From positions 1-47,219 of the forward strand of contig CANQAE010000007.1 in assembly GCA_947589465.1 (NCBI GenBank): a stretch of DNA of 47,219 nt, in the 5' to 3' direction. Below, piece by piece: positions 15,482 through 24,224 of this stretch. The notes beneath the pieces are model-generated. The model made no database searches and was not told the DNA's origin. It worked only from the letters and a program-made list of their open reading frames with translations. The position numbers and the translations under genes are program-made. The DNA comes from an uncultured Clostridia bacterium (lineage in GTDB: Bacteria > Bacillota > Clostridia > Christensenellales > Pumilibacteraceae). Positions within the stretch are counted from its first letter, which is position 1. Every line of letters starts with the position of its first letter.

Positions 15482-17593
15482 TTATTTGAGTCCCCTGCCG
15501 TAATTTCCTTTCGTGAAAGCGCCGGTGCGGCGATATGAATAATCTATTACGATTTTTTGTTTGACAAGCCGCGTTATATCGAGATCGGCGCAGTTCAAAA
15601 GTTGCCCGTAACAATAATGGATCTTGTATCTGCGCAAACGGAAATCCCGATTTTCGTACGTCAAAGTTATATCATATCCTTTGCAATTTTCGCAACCATT
15701 TGAAAGTTCTTTTTTTTCGCAATGACAAAAAGTCATGAGTGGAATATTGCCGAGAGCATAAGTATAACCCTTTTCGCCTATCCTGTCGCTTTCTATCGAA
15801 TAAATTTTCGGGATATCGGATACATCGTTGAGAATATTGAGTCCGAATCCCGCAATTACGGGAGCGTCATTTACGATAGCCAAAGCGTAAAGGTTGTTGG
15901 CGATAAACCCTTTGAACGGACACTTTGCAATAATTTCTTTGAGAATTTCGATATCCTTGCCACGAGCGATAAAAGGCAAATTAAGTATCATTCTGTCAAA
16001 GTAAGGCTCGAACTTCATTAAGTGGTCCACCGAATATTCGGTAGGATTAAGCGCGATCACTTCCATTTCGTCGGTTATTTGATTTATATCATCAACTTGA
16101 TAAATGGTACGATCTTGCAAAAATAAATCAATATCCTTGCTTATTATGTCTGTCAGAGTTAGGTAATTATCCTCGTATATCGGCATTTTTGCATTATATT
16201 GCCGCAAAATTTCGTCAATAAGAGCACGATATGAACTTCGTCGTAGTTCATTGAAATCCGCTTTTGTCATAAACGCGTTTTTGCCTTCGAGAGTCACCCT
16301 GCCCGTTTCGAAATACGGCGACTTATCGAAATTCGTTTTTAGATCGTTTTCGGTAATAGGCAATTTTTCCGCCGGCAAAACATTCTCTATCGTAAGTTCG
16401 ACGCGAGCCGTGCCGCATGATAGCGAAATTTTTCTTTCACTAAAATTAACAGCCACATCGACCGTCAACTTTCGCTTTCTGCTTAAAATTTCCCTGCTAA
16501 TGCGTTCGTCCGTGGTAATGTAAATGTCGTCGCCTGCCTTTACTTCTCCCGCAAAGCCCGTTTCGTTCCCCGTTTTGGAAACGCTTGCAGAACCGACTTC
16601 ATAGCCCGACCGCAAAATCTTTATGCCATCGCCCTTCACAAGAGTTTTTTCCGCTTTTAGCGTCCTGCCTTTTACCGATACGACTTTGCAATAAAACAAC
16701 CCCTTGTGCGACGCTATTTTCGTGTCGAGCAATTTTTGAGTGCCTACGCGCAAATGACCTTCCGTATAATCACCCCTGTTGAAAACTTTTTTAAGCGCAT
16801 TGACGTCGTCCTCGGTAGCGCGTTTTGTTTCCAAAACTTTTTTGTATATTCGCACCGATTCCGCCACATATTCGGGGCGACGCATTCGTCCCTCTATCTT
16901 GATACAATCGACTATGCCGCTCAGTAAATTCAATTTGTCTGCGAGCATCAGATCTTTTGCCGACAACAGATACCCGTCGCAAGATTTTCCGTTCACAACG
17001 GCTTTATACTTTTTGCGACACAATTGCATACATTTACCGCGATTGCCGCTGTAACCGCTCGCAAAACTGCTGAAATAGCAATTGCCCGAAAACGATATGC
17101 AGAGTGCGCCCTGAACAAAACATTCGATTTCGATATCTACTCTTTTCTTTATTTCTTTAATGTCTTCGAGTAAAGTTTCCCGCGATAATATTACTCGCGA
17201 GAAGCCGAGTTTCTTTGCGATAAGCGCGCCTTCGGCATTGTGTATTCCGAGTTGCGTACTCGCGTGCATTATCGCTTTCGGACATTTTTTTCGGAGCAAT
17301 TGCGCAAAACCGAGATCTTGTACTATGAACGCGTCTGCCTTACATTCGTACGCACGCATTGCGGCGTTTAACGCGTCGTCCATTTCCTCATTTTTTATGA
17401 GCGTGTTTATTGCCACATAGACTTTTACTCCATAAATGTGCGCGTATTCGATTGCTTCCGCAAGATTATCATCGAAATTTTCGGCTTTTGCTCGTGCGCT
17501 GTACTTGTCGAGTCCGAGATATACGGCATCGGCGCCGTTGATAACGGCGGCTTTGAGCATTTCGAAATTTCCTGCGGGTGCGAGAATTTCCAT
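15482..17593 (-). CDS. Peptidase U32 family protein (RlhA/YhbU-like, with C-terminal DUF3656-type region)
   Basis: The 703 residues begin with the classic U32 start MEILAPAGNFEMLKAAV, then HASTQLGIHN and IECFVQGALCISFSGNCYFSS, followed by GKCMQLCRKKY; the clustered cysteines are those that bind an Fe-S cluster in RlhA. Despite the name, members studied in detail act in RNA hydroxylation (RlhA, 23S rRNA C2501; TrhP, tRNA U34) rather than proteolysis, so rRNA or tRNA hydroxylation is the best guess. Its ATG shares one base with the pheT stop (TAATG). This pheT-U32-mutS2 order is common in Clostridia; zapA, often present between them, is absent. Confidence 0.9.
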   Translation of the reverse strand: MEILAPAGNFEMLKAAVINGADAVYLGLDKYSARAKAENFDDNLAEAIEYAHIYGVKVYVAINTLIKNEEMDDALNAAMRAYECKADAFIVQDLGFAQLLRKKCPKAIMHASTQLGIHNAEGALIAKKLGFSRVILSRETLLEDIKEIKKRVDIEIECFVQGALCISFSGNCYFSSFASGYSGNRGKCMQLCRKKYKAVVNGKSCDGYLLSAKDLMLADKLNLLSGIVDCIKIEGRMRRPEYVAESVRIYKKVLETKRATEDDVNALKKVFNRGDYTEGHLRVGTQKLLDTKIASHKGLFYCKVVSVKGRTLKAEKTLVKGDGIKILRSGYEVGSASVSKTGNETGFAGEVKAGDDIYITTDERISREILSRKRKLTVDVAVNFSERKISLSCGTARVELTIENVLPAEKLPITENDLKTNFDKSPYFETGRVTLEGKNAFMTKADFNELRRSSYRALIDEILRQYNAKMPIYEDNYLTLTDIISKDIDLFLQDRTIYQVDDINQITDEMEVIALNPTEYSVDHLMKFEPYFDRMILNLPFIARGKDIEILKEIIAKCPFKGFIANNLYALAIVNDAPVIAGFGLNILNDVSDIPKIYSIESDRIGEKGYTYALGNIPLMTFCHCEKKELSNGCENCKGYDITLTYENRDFRLRRYKIHYCYGQLLNCADLDITRLVKQKIVIDYSYRRTGAFTKGNYGRGLK

Positions 17594-19956
17594 TACGATC
17601 GTACCTTAGCGCCGTAACGCTCGTCGAGCATGGCGATAATTTTGCTCATTACTGCCCCGATTTCAGCGTCCACGAGAGTTTTGTTCGGAATTATTTTGAT
17701 TTTCAATGCGACGCTCTTGCAATTATCGGCAATTTGAGCACCTCGATAAATATCGAACAATTCGATTTCTCCGAGCAATGGATCGAGCGCATATATGTCT
17801 TTGATGATTTTCCCTACCTCGGCGTCCTCGGACATCACAAAAGCGAGGTCGCGTTCGACAACGGGGAATTTCGGGAGCGGTTTGTATTTTCTTATTTGTT
17901 TTTCGGTTTCGGTCAACTTGTCGCAGCGCATACTTCCCAAATATACGTCCTTCTTTATGCCGAAGTTCTTTGTTACCAGCGGGTGTACTTTGCCGAAAGA
18001 GCCTATGACTTTGCCGTCGCAAATGATATCCGCGCTCATTCCGGGATGCAAATACGGCTCATTGCTTCGACGGAGTTCGTAACATATATCAAAGTCGTCG
18101 AGGACTGCCGTCATCATGCTCTTGACAGAATAAAAATCCTCTTTGCCTCCCACCGCGCAAGCGCAAAGCGTCCCTATTTCATCGGGAAGTTCGGTTAGCG
18201 GCAATTGTTTCGCAATATATACCGAGGCAAGTTCGAACAACCTAAAATTGTCGTTCTTGCGCGTTAAATTGGTGGATACGACGGAGAGCATTCCCGATAC
18301 GAGTTCGGTTTTCATAATTGAAAGTTCCTCGCTTATTGGATTGAGTATTTCGATCGCCTGTCGTCTTTCGTCACTATGTGCAAGATTTAACTTATCGAAA
18401 ACTTTCTTGTCGGTAAACGAATATGTCATGATTTCGTATGCGCCGACCGAACACAACAAATCTTTTATGTGCTCCGTTTTCTTTTGCTTTTCGCTCATGC
18501 CGCCGATCGTTACAGCCGCGGTCGGCATAAACGTTTCCGCCATTTTGTCATAGCCGTAAAATCTAATTACTTCTTCCGCAAGATCTGTGTAATTGTCCAC
18601 GTCCTCGCGATAAAGCGGAACGGTAACTTTCAGTTTTGCGCCGCTTTCGACTTCGAAACCGAGTGAAGTCAAGATGTCGCAAATCGACTTTTTCGGTACT
18701 TTTATGCCAAGCAAACCGTTGATTGAATCCACCGTAGTCGTTATTACTTTTCTTTCAATCTCGCCGAGCGGACGCTGAGCGGTAACTTTGCCTACGCCGA
18801 GTTCTTCCATGAGAGCAAGCGCTCGCCTTCGCCCGTATTCCACTCCGTAGTAATCCACTCCGCGTTCGAACCTTATCGAAGAATCCGATTTAAGTCCCAA
18901 TTTGAGCGACGTACTGCGAATGTTTCCTCGCGCAAAACGAGCGCTTTCCAAAAAAACGGTTTGCGTATCGTTTGTTATGCCGCTGAATTTTCCGCCCATG
19001 ACGCCCGCTATGGCAAGCGCTTTTTTGTCGTCGCAAATGAGCATCATATTGTCGCCGAGCGAATATTCTTCTCCGTTCAAGGCGGTGATCTTTTCGCCGC
19101 TCAGGGCGTTTCGAACCTCTATATTTCCTTCGATCATTTTCATATCGAAAGCGTGCAGTGGTTGTCCGATCTCCAAAAGCACGTAATTTGTTATATCTAC
19201 AACATTATTTATTGAGTTTATGCCACACATAAACAGGCGACGCTGCATCCATTTCGGGCTTGGAGCGATTTTTACGTCCTCAATTAAGCCGCCTGTATAA
19301 GCCGCGCAATCGCGTGCCGAAATCTTAACGGACGGGATTTTTTCTTTATACGGCTTTACTTCGAAATCGAACGACGGCATGGCGAAGGGCGCGTTAAGTT
19401 TTGCCGCCACTTCGCGACAAAGACCTATTATCGAATGGCAATCGGGTCGATTTGCGGTAATGGAAACGTCGAGAACTGTTTCTCGCAAATCGAGCGCCTT
19501 AACTATATCCTCTCCTATTTTAAGGTCGCCGTCGAGAATCATTATGCCGTCCACCGAAGCGCCGTCCGCAAAAGCCTCGCTTATATTGAGTTCGCCGCCC
19601 GAACACATCATTCCGTAACTCATCACTCCTCTAAGCGGCGCGGCTTTTATTGTCTTTGAGGGTAAAACTGCGCCATCGGTAGCCACAGGCACGACCGCGC
19701 CCACAAAGATGTTGTTTGCGCCAGTAACTATCGTAAGTTTTTCTTTGCCTACGTCAACAGTACAAATTTTAAGTTTGTCGGCGCCATCATGAGGCTTTAT
19801 GTCGAGTATTTTGCCGACGACAACGCCCGAAATATTGTTCCCGTACTCGATAATATCTTCGACTTCGAATCCTATATTTACCAGAGCGTCGCATATTTCG
19901 CCTACTGTCGCATTTGTTTTTACATATTCTTTAAGCCAACTGATTGGTAATTTCAT
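17593..19956 (-). CDS. pheT: Phenylalanine--tRNA ligase beta subunit
   Basis: Forms the alpha2-beta2 PheRS that charges tRNA-Phe. The 787 residues start with MKLPISWLKEYVKT and carry the EMAP-like tRNA-binding domain (VVGKILDIKPHDGADKLKIC, about 45-64), the B3/B4 region with NRPDCHSIIGLCRE, the B5 domain, a class II-like core, and a C-terminal ferredoxin-fold anticodon-binding domain (from about 695, PKFPVVERDLAFV). It lies 13 bases after pheS with a GGAGG ribosome binding site. Confidence 0.98.
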   Translation of the reverse strand: MKLPISWLKEYVKTNATVGEICDALVNIGFEVEDIIEYGNNISGVVVGKILDIKPHDGADKLKICTVDVGKEKLTIVTGANNIFVGAVVPVATDGAVLPSKTIKAAPLRGVMSYGMMCSGGELNISEAFADGASVDGIMILDGDLKIGEDIVKALDLRETVLDVSITANRPDCHSIIGLCREVAAKLNAPFAMPSFDFEVKPYKEKIPSVKISARDCAAYTGGLIEDVKIAPSPKWMQRRLFMCGINSINNVVDITNYVLLEIGQPLHAFDMKMIEGNIEVRNALSGEKITALNGEEYSLGDNMMLICDDKKALAIAGVMGGKFSGITNDTQTVFLESARFARGNIRSTSLKLGLKSDSSIRFERGVDYYGVEYGRRRALALMEELGVGKVTAQRPLGEIERKVITTTVDSINGLLGIKVPKKSICDILTSLGFEVESGAKLKVTVPLYREDVDNYTDLAEEVIRFYGYDKMAETFMPTAAVTIGGMSEKQKKTEHIKDLLCSVGAYEIMTYSFTDKKVFDKLNLAHSDERRQAIEILNPISEELSIMKTELVSGMLSVVSTNLTRKNDNFRLFELASVYIAKQLPLTELPDEIGTLCACAVGGKEDFYSVKSMMTAVLDDFDICYELRRSNEPYLHPGMSADIICDGKVIGSFGKVHPLVTKNFGIKKDVYLGSMRCDKLTETEKQIRKYKPLPKFPVVERDLAFVMSEDAEVGKIIKDIYALDPLLGEIELFDIYRGAQIADNCKSVALKIKIIPNKTLVDAEIGAVMSKIIAMLDERYGAKVRS

Positions 19957-19969
19957 AAGACGTGCCTCC

Positions 19970-20986
19970 TTAAAATTGTTTCAAAAAGCGAATGTCGCCT
20001 TCGAAAGGCACACGCGCGTCGTTTATTCCGTGTATTATTGCCGTTATTCTGTCAAGTCCTATCCCGAACGCGAATCCCGTGTAAACGTCTGGATCTATTC
20101 CGCAACCGGACAAAACTTTGCGGTTGACCATTCCCGCGCCGAGAATTTCGATCCAACCCGTGTGTTTGCAGACATTGCAACCTTCTCCGCCGCAGTGAAC
20201 GCAAGAAACGTCGACCTCGACGCTCGGTTCGGTAAACGGAAAATGCGACGGACGAAAACGGATCTTCGTTTCTTTCGAAAAGAAGTGTTTTGCAAACGAC
20301 GCCAATATGCCTTTGAGATCGCACATTGTGATTCCCTTGTCCACAACAAGCCCTTCGAGTTGGTGAAAGCACGGAGTATGCGTGGCGTCTGCCTCGTCGC
20401 TCCTGAATACCCTGCCCGGTGAAATCATTTTTATGGGCGGTTTGGTCTTTTCCATGGTGCGGATCTGTCCCGCCGACGTTTGAGTACGGAGCAAAATGTC
20501 ATCGGTTATGAAAAACGTATCCTGCATTTCTCTCGCGGGATGATCGGCGGGAATGTTAAGCATATCGAAATTATAGTATTGGGTTTCGATTTCGGGCGAA
20601 TCCGTAACTATAAATCCCATTGACACGAAAAAGTCTATCACCTTGCGCTTTATCGCATTGAGCGGATGAACTTTGCCGAGAGTATAATTTTTATCGACAG
20701 TGATATCAACCTTTTCTTTCAAGAGTTTTTCGTCCAATTCTTTTCGTTCGAGCGCGGAAAACTTTTCGTTAAACAATGCTTCGAGTTCGACCCTTGCCTC
20801 GTTGACGATCTTGCCTACTATCGGGCGTTCGCTTTCGCTCAGGTCTTTTAGTCCGCGTAAAATGAGAGTTAGTTCGCCGTTTTTGCCGAGAACTTCTACT
20901 TTTAGGTCAGTAAGTTCTTTTGCGGAACTTATGCTTGCGATCTTTGCCTTGACTTCGTTTTTCAATTTCGATATTTTCTGTTCCAT
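19970..20986 (-). CDS. pheS: Phenylalanine--tRNA ligase alpha subunit
   Basis: Catalytic class II subunit of PheRS, 338 residues. A coiled-coil N-terminus (about 1-85) precedes the catalytic core: motif 1 near GFIVTDSPEIETQYYNFD, motif 2 PGRVFRSDEADATHTPCFHQ, and motif 3 TGFAFGIGLDRI. A cysteine pair region (CVHCGGEGCNVCKHTGW) is usual for the family. The frame is open for 28 codons further upstream, but that part is T-box leader; the ATG at 20986 follows a GGAGG at 20991-20995. It is the first gene of an operon controlled by the upstream T-box. Confidence 0.98.
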   Translation of the reverse strand: MEQKISKLKNEVKAKIASISSAKELTDLKVEVLGKNGELTLILRGLKDLSESERPIVGKIVNEARVELEALFNEKFSALERKELDEKLLKEKVDITVDKNYTLGKVHPLNAIKRKVIDFFVSMGFIVTDSPEIETQYYNFDMLNIPADHPAREMQDTFFITDDILLRTQTSAGQIRTMEKTKPPIKMISPGRVFRSDEADATHTPCFHQLEGLVVDKGITMCDLKGILASFAKHFFSKETKIRFRPSHFPFTEPSVEVDVSCVHCGGEGCNVCKHTGWIEILGAGMVNRKVLSGCGIDPDVYTGFAFGIGLDRITAIIHGINDARVPFEGDIRFLKQF

Positions 20987-21002
20987 TTTTCCTCCGATAA
21001 AA

Positions 21003-21034
21003 AATAAAACGCCCCGATCATTAGGGCGTCTTAA
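21003..21034 (-). terminator. T-box regulated terminator
   Basis: On the minus strand AAGACGCCC pairs with GGGGCGTTTT around an eight-base loop and is followed by ATTTTTTA. It directly follows the T-box sequence, with which the alternative antiterminator would form, and ends seven bases before the pheS ribosome binding site. Confidence 0.88.
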
Positions 21035-21222
21035 AAACGCTGTACCACCTAACTTCGCCTGAAAAATCAAGCCTTTTGAAGAAAATACGCTTTTCCCTGC
21101 GGTCGCCTACAAAAATTTTCAGCGACTGACTCCTGCGGTGAATATCATTTGTTCGTGCGCTCTTTCAGCCGCGGAGCGCTCTCTGTAATTTGAACATATC
21201 TTATGCCGCTATCATAGCCAAT
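21003..21222 (-). promoter_or_regulatory. T-box riboswitch (Phe) upstream of pheS
   Basis: The minus-strand leader has the stem I features CAGAGAGCG and GGCTGAAAGAGCGC. A UUC phenylalanine specifier (21142-21140) sits in a loop and is followed by the usual A. The T-box itself is AGGTGGTACAGCG (about 21053-21037), and a terminator hairpin follows. Uncharged tRNA-Phe pairing with the specifier and the UGGU of the T-box should favour the antiterminator and so expression of pheS and all five downstream genes. Confidence 0.93.
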
Positions 21223-21225
21223 AAT

Positions 21226-21255
21226 ATTTTAGCACATTCGACTTTCGAAAATCAA
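21226..21255 (-). promoter_or_regulatory. Promoter of the pheS operon
   Basis: -35 TTGATT (21255-21250), an 18-base spacer and -10 TAAAAT (21231-21226) lie immediately before the T-box leader. The -35 begins 15 bases past the yunB stop, and I see no terminator between yunB and this promoter. Confidence 0.75.
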
Positions 21256-21270
21256 GTGTTTTAGGTCGAT

Positions 21271-21915
21271 TTACGGCATAAGATTAAGCAAATCGGATAA
21301 ATTATCGGTTTGAAAATAAAATTCGGGTACTTTTCCGAGGATAATGTTTTCACACAGCAGTATTTCCGCTTGCGTTTTCACTACGTTATTCGCTCCCGGC
21401 ATTACGACTTTTATGTCGGCAGTCACATTGAGCATAATTTTATGCTTTGTCTGGTTTATGCCCGCAGCCTCGAATTGTGACGAAAGCGTCGCATTGACCG
21501 CTCCTATCGGAAAAACTTTTATGTACACGTCCGGTCCCTGCCCCGCGAGAATGGTTATTCCCGACAGCGAACCGAGCGGAATTGGTACTCCTTCTTCGCC
21601 GAGCCGTTCGATCTTTTCCTGCGAAGCGTCGATAGCCTTGCGTGAAATGGTGTTTATAAGCGCCGTGTTTGTAGTCACCATTTGCAAATTCCCGTTATTG
21701 TCCATCACGTAATCGACGATATCAAGAGCATTGTATTCGGCAAGCACCGAATCGCACGCCTTGTTTATAGCCACGGTAGCGAGCGCTTTGACTTCCTTAT
21801 CCGAAACTTGTTCGATTATCGGGTCAACGTTGATAACGATATGCAAGACAAACAGTATCGGCAAAAATAATACGGCAAACCATATAATGATCTTTTTGCT
21901 TTTCGGCTTGGACAT
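21271..21915 (-). CDS. yunB: Sporulation protein YunB
   Basis: A 214-residue protein of the YunB family, a mother-cell sporulation protein required for efficient spore formation in Bacillus; its molecular role is unknown. One N-terminal membrane helix (about 8-28, IIIWFAVLFLPILFVLHIVI) is followed by a conserved extracytoplasmic domain containing VAINKACDSVLAE, IPLGSLSGITILAGQGPDV and a C-terminal CENIILGKVPEFYF. It follows spoVAE after 76 bases and may be co-transcribed with the spoVA genes. No confident separate promoter was found. Transcription reading through it would enter the pheS T-box leader. Confidence 0.93.
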   Translation of the reverse strand: MSKPKSKKIIIWFAVLFLPILFVLHIVINVDPIIEQVSDKEVKALATVAINKACDSVLAEYNALDIVDYVMDNNGNLQMVTTNTALINTISRKAIDASQEKIERLGEEGVPIPLGSLSGITILAGQGPDVYIKVFPIGAVNATLSSQFEAAGINQTKHKIMLNVTADIKVVMPGANNVVKTQAEILLCENIILGKVPEFYFQTDNLSDLLNLMP

Positions 21916-21991
21916 AATATCTGTTATATGCGACGACGAAAAGAAATGTTACAAACTTTTTTAAAGCGTTATGTTATGACGATATTTTTAA

Positions 21992-22369
21992 CTATTTACT
22001 GCGCGGCGAAAAAATGAGAGTTACTATATAACTCATGACCACCGCCGTGCCTATACCGAGCGAAGTGCGAATAAGTCCTCCGCCCAATGCGCCGAGTAAA
22101 CCTATCTGCTTTGCGTATTCGATCGCGCCGCGAGTAAGTGCCGCGCCGAACCCGACAATGGGAACGCTTATGCCCGCTTGACAAAATTCGTTTAACGGTT
22201 TGTATATGCCTATGCCTTCGAGTACGACGCCCAACAGCAAAAATATTACGAGAATACGTGCGGGAGTCAATTTTGTTTTTATTATAAGCAGTTGCGCAAT
22301 GGCGCATAATCCTCCGCCTACGAGAAACACTATGAGATATGTCAATATTTTATCTAATACCGGATTCAT
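21992..22369 (-). CDS. spoVAE: Stage V sporulation protein AE
   Basis: Small integral membrane component of the SpoVA channel that moves Ca-dipicolinic acid into the forespore and out during germination. The 125 residues hold about four hydrophobic segments and family motifs such as GGGLCAIAQ, GVVLEGIGIY, VPIVGFGAALTRGAIE and GGLIRTSLGIGTAV. It lies four bases after spoVAD with an AGAGGT ribosome binding site. Confidence 0.95.
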   Translation of the reverse strand: MNPVLDKILTYLIVFLVGGGLCAIAQLLIIKTKLTPARILVIFLLLGVVLEGIGIYKPLNEFCQAGISVPIVGFGAALTRGAIEYAKQIGLLGALGGGLIRTSLGIGTAVVMSYIVTLIFSPRSK

Positions 22370-22373
22370 AACT

Positions 22374-23447
22374 TTACCTCTCGATCACAACCGCATGGGA
22401 AATACACGGTATTGTTTCGCCCTGATAGCAACTTTGAGTACTCATGAGCGCGCCCGTCGCAAAATATGCCACTCTGTTATATGTGCCGTCGAAAATCTTG
22501 TCAAGCACAAACGAATTGAATATCGTCGCACTGCACGCCGCCCCGCTTCCGCCTTGATAGCAGTTTTGGGAAACGTCGTACATCATATTGCCGCAGTCGA
22601 TGTATCTTTGCCCAAGATAATAGCCCTGCTCGGTCATAAGATCGCGAAGAATATCCGAACCGAGTTTGCCGAGGTCGCCCGTTATGATAAGATCGAAGTC
22701 GCACGGCTCTGCGCCCGTTTCTTTGAATAAAGCGAGCATCGAGTCCATCGCCGCGGGAGCCATGGCGGCGCCCATATTATTAAGGTCGGTTGTGCCGAAA
22801 TCCACCACCTTGCCGACGGTGCCCATGGTAATACGCGGACCGTTGCCGTTTGCCGACAGGACCGTACAAGCCGCGCCTGTCACCGTCCATTGAGCGTACG
22901 GCGGGCGTTGACAGCCGTATTCGAGCGGATATCTGTATGTGCGTTCGGCGGTGGCAAAATGACTTGCCGTCGAACATAGAACGTTTTTGAATTTACCTGC
23001 GCTTATAAAGGTGGAAGCGAGATCAAGAGCCTCGGTCATAGTCGAGCAAGCCGAATAAACGCCGAGATAAGGAACGTGATAGTTGCGCGCCACGTAATTC
23101 GAAGTCGTAACTTGATTTAAGAGATCTCCCGAAATAATAAGATCGATCTCGCTCGGTCGCAGACCCGAATTATAAACAGCGCCGTCAATGGCGGAAGTCA
23201 GCATTTTTATCTCGGCGTTCTCGAAAGTTTTTTCGCCCATCTTATCGTCGTCGAGGACGCGATGAAAATACCTTCCTATCGGACCTTTGCCTTCTTTTGT
23301 GCCGACGACGCTCATTCTGCCTATGATATGCGGCGGATTATCGAAGATTATCGTTTGTCTTTGAGTATACGGTATCTTGCCCGCGATTGTCGTCTGTCGC
23401 GGCGAAAACGAACAATTTTCGCCCCTATGCAACGTTTTGAAACTCAT
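22374..23447 (-). CDS. spoVAD: Stage V sporulation protein AD
   Basis: Soluble, membrane-associated dipicolinic-acid-binding subunit of the SpoVA complex, with a thiolase-like fold. The 357 residues are of usual length and show GRYFHRVLDDDKMGEKTFENAE, VYSACSTMTEALDLA, HFATAERTYRYPLEYG and GSGAACSATIFNSF. It is placed between spoVAC (1-base gap) and spoVAE, the minimal C-D-E order typical of Clostridia; spoVAA, AB and AF are not present here. Confidence 0.97.
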   Translation of the reverse strand: MSFKTLHRGENCSFSPRQTTIAGKIPYTQRQTIIFDNPPHIIGRMSVVGTKEGKGPIGRYFHRVLDDDKMGEKTFENAEIKMLTSAIDGAVYNSGLRPSEIDLIISGDLLNQVTTSNYVARNYHVPYLGVYSACSTMTEALDLASTFISAGKFKNVLCSTASHFATAERTYRYPLEYGCQRPPYAQWTVTGAACTVLSANGNGPRITMGTVGKVVDFGTTDLNNMGAAMAPAAMDSMLALFKETGAEPCDFDLIITGDLGKLGSDILRDLMTEQGYYLGQRYIDCGNMMYDVSQNCYQGGSGAACSATIFNSFVLDKIFDGTYNRVAYFATGALMSTQSCYQGETIPCISHAVVIER

Positions 23448-23448
23448 A

Positions 23449-23907
23449 TTATATTCCTCCCGTTATCAAAACGTTTATCATTCCGGCAACAGCCGACCAA
23501 ACGATACCGTTTACGATGACGGGACCGACGACTGTAAACATTTTTACGGACGTTCCCATGATCAGCCCTTCTGTCTTGAACTCCATGGACGCGCTCGCCA
23601 TAGCGTTTGCAAAACCTGTTATCGGCAAAAACGAACCTGCTCCGCCCTTACGCGCTATCACGTCGAAGAACCCGAAGCCCGTAAACAGTATAGCCAGCGC
23701 TATAATGGTCATTGACGTGAAGTTGACGATCAGATCTTTGCCGAGATGCGGAAACAGCGCATAATAGATATCGCCTATACCTTGCGCTATCATGCACGTA
23801 AGTCCGCCTACCCAGAGAGCGTTCCAGAGCGAATGCCAAGTTCCCGTTTTGGGCGTGACCGATTCGACATAAGCGTTGTAACGCTTATTGCGCTTACTTT
23901 TTTCCAT
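23449..23907 (-). CDS. spoVAC: Stage V sporulation protein AC
   Basis: Membrane subunit of the SpoVA dipicolinate channel; in Bacillus this protein behaves as a mechanosensitive channel. The 152 residues have a basic N-terminus and about four membrane segments, with typical WVGGLTCMIAQGIGDIY, GFGFFDVIARKGGAGS, PITGFANAMASASMEF and KTEGLIMGTSVKMF. The ATG at 23907 follows an AAGGGGG site with a 10-base gap. A 29-codon ORF overlaps its first 14 bases. Confidence 0.96.
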   Translation of the reverse strand: MEKSKRNKRYNAYVESVTPKTGTWHSLWNALWVGGLTCMIAQGIGDIYYALFPHLGKDLIVNFTSMTIIALAILFTGFGFFDVIARKGGAGSFLPITGFANAMASASMEFKTEGLIMGTSVKMFTVVGPVIVNGIVWSAVAGMINVLITGGI

Positions 23908-23983
23908 ACTCTTTTGTCCCCCTTACAAATATCTCTTTGTCCTCCTCGTTAAACGAAGGATGAATGTTACGATCTTTTTTCAT
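23894..23983 (-). CDS. Possible 29-residue leader ORF overlapping spoVAC
   Basis: A short frame begins ATG at 23983 after a GAGG at 23992-23989 (five-base gap), starts MKKDRNIHPS, ends FVRGTKEYGKK, and overlaps the spoVAC start by 14 bases. It is highly charged with no membrane segment, and I do not recognise it. Translation through it would deliver ribosomes to the spoVAC start, so it could be a coupling leader. It could also be a chance frame: the candidate forespore promoter lies so close that its transcript may lack this ribosome binding site. Confidence 0.4.
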   Translation of the reverse strand: MKKDRNIHPSFNEEDKEIFVRGTKEYGKK

Positions 23984-23997
23984 AAAAACCTCGTATT

Positions 23998-24028
23998 TAA
24001 TATCTGTCGGCGACAAAAAAAATATGCA
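23998..24028 (-). promoter_or_regulatory. Candidate sigma-G-type promoter of spoVA
   Basis: TGCATA (24028-24023), an 18-base spacer and GATATTA (24004-23998) resemble the forespore sigma-G pattern TGMATA-N17/18-CATWMTA, with five of seven matches in the -10. The spoVA operon is a known sigma-G target in Bacillus. The -35 overlaps the 3' arm of a hairpin. Low confidence. Confidence 0.3.
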
Positions 24029-24058
24029 GTACGAAGATAAATCTTTCGCCCTGCATTA
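24015..24058 (-). terminator. Hairpin with T-run before spoVAC
   Basis: On the minus strand ATGCAG...CGAAAGAT folds on ATCTTCG...CTGCAT (one bulge and a two-base internal mismatch) and is followed after one A by eight T. It looks like an intrinsic terminator facing spoVAC, so it either insulates the spore operon from ftsY read-through or acts as an attenuator if a promoter lies further upstream. Confidence 0.6.
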
Positions 24059-24165
24059 TGAAATATTGTCAAGAAAAATAATGTTATAATAATATAAATT
24101 AATAAAAAATCAAGTTGTGGACGGGGTGAGATTTTCAGCCAAAACGGCGGAATGGGGTTTGAAAT

Positions 24166-24200
24166 CAAAAAAAGGGCTTCGAATATATGTTCGAAGTCCT
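24166..24200 (-). terminator. Terminator of the smc-ftsY operon
   Basis: Minus-strand GGACTTCGAA pairs with TTCGAAGCCC (one mismatch, six-base loop) and is followed by seven T, 25 bases after the ftsY stop. Confidence 0.8.
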
Positions 24201-24224
24201 TTGCGATTTTGCGCAAACAAATTA

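Noticed and set aside
21923..21952. Possible sigma-E promoter (GTAACATT-N14-CATATAAC) before yunB
   Set aside because: Partial matches only, and it lies about seven bases from the ATG, which would make the mRNA leaderless.
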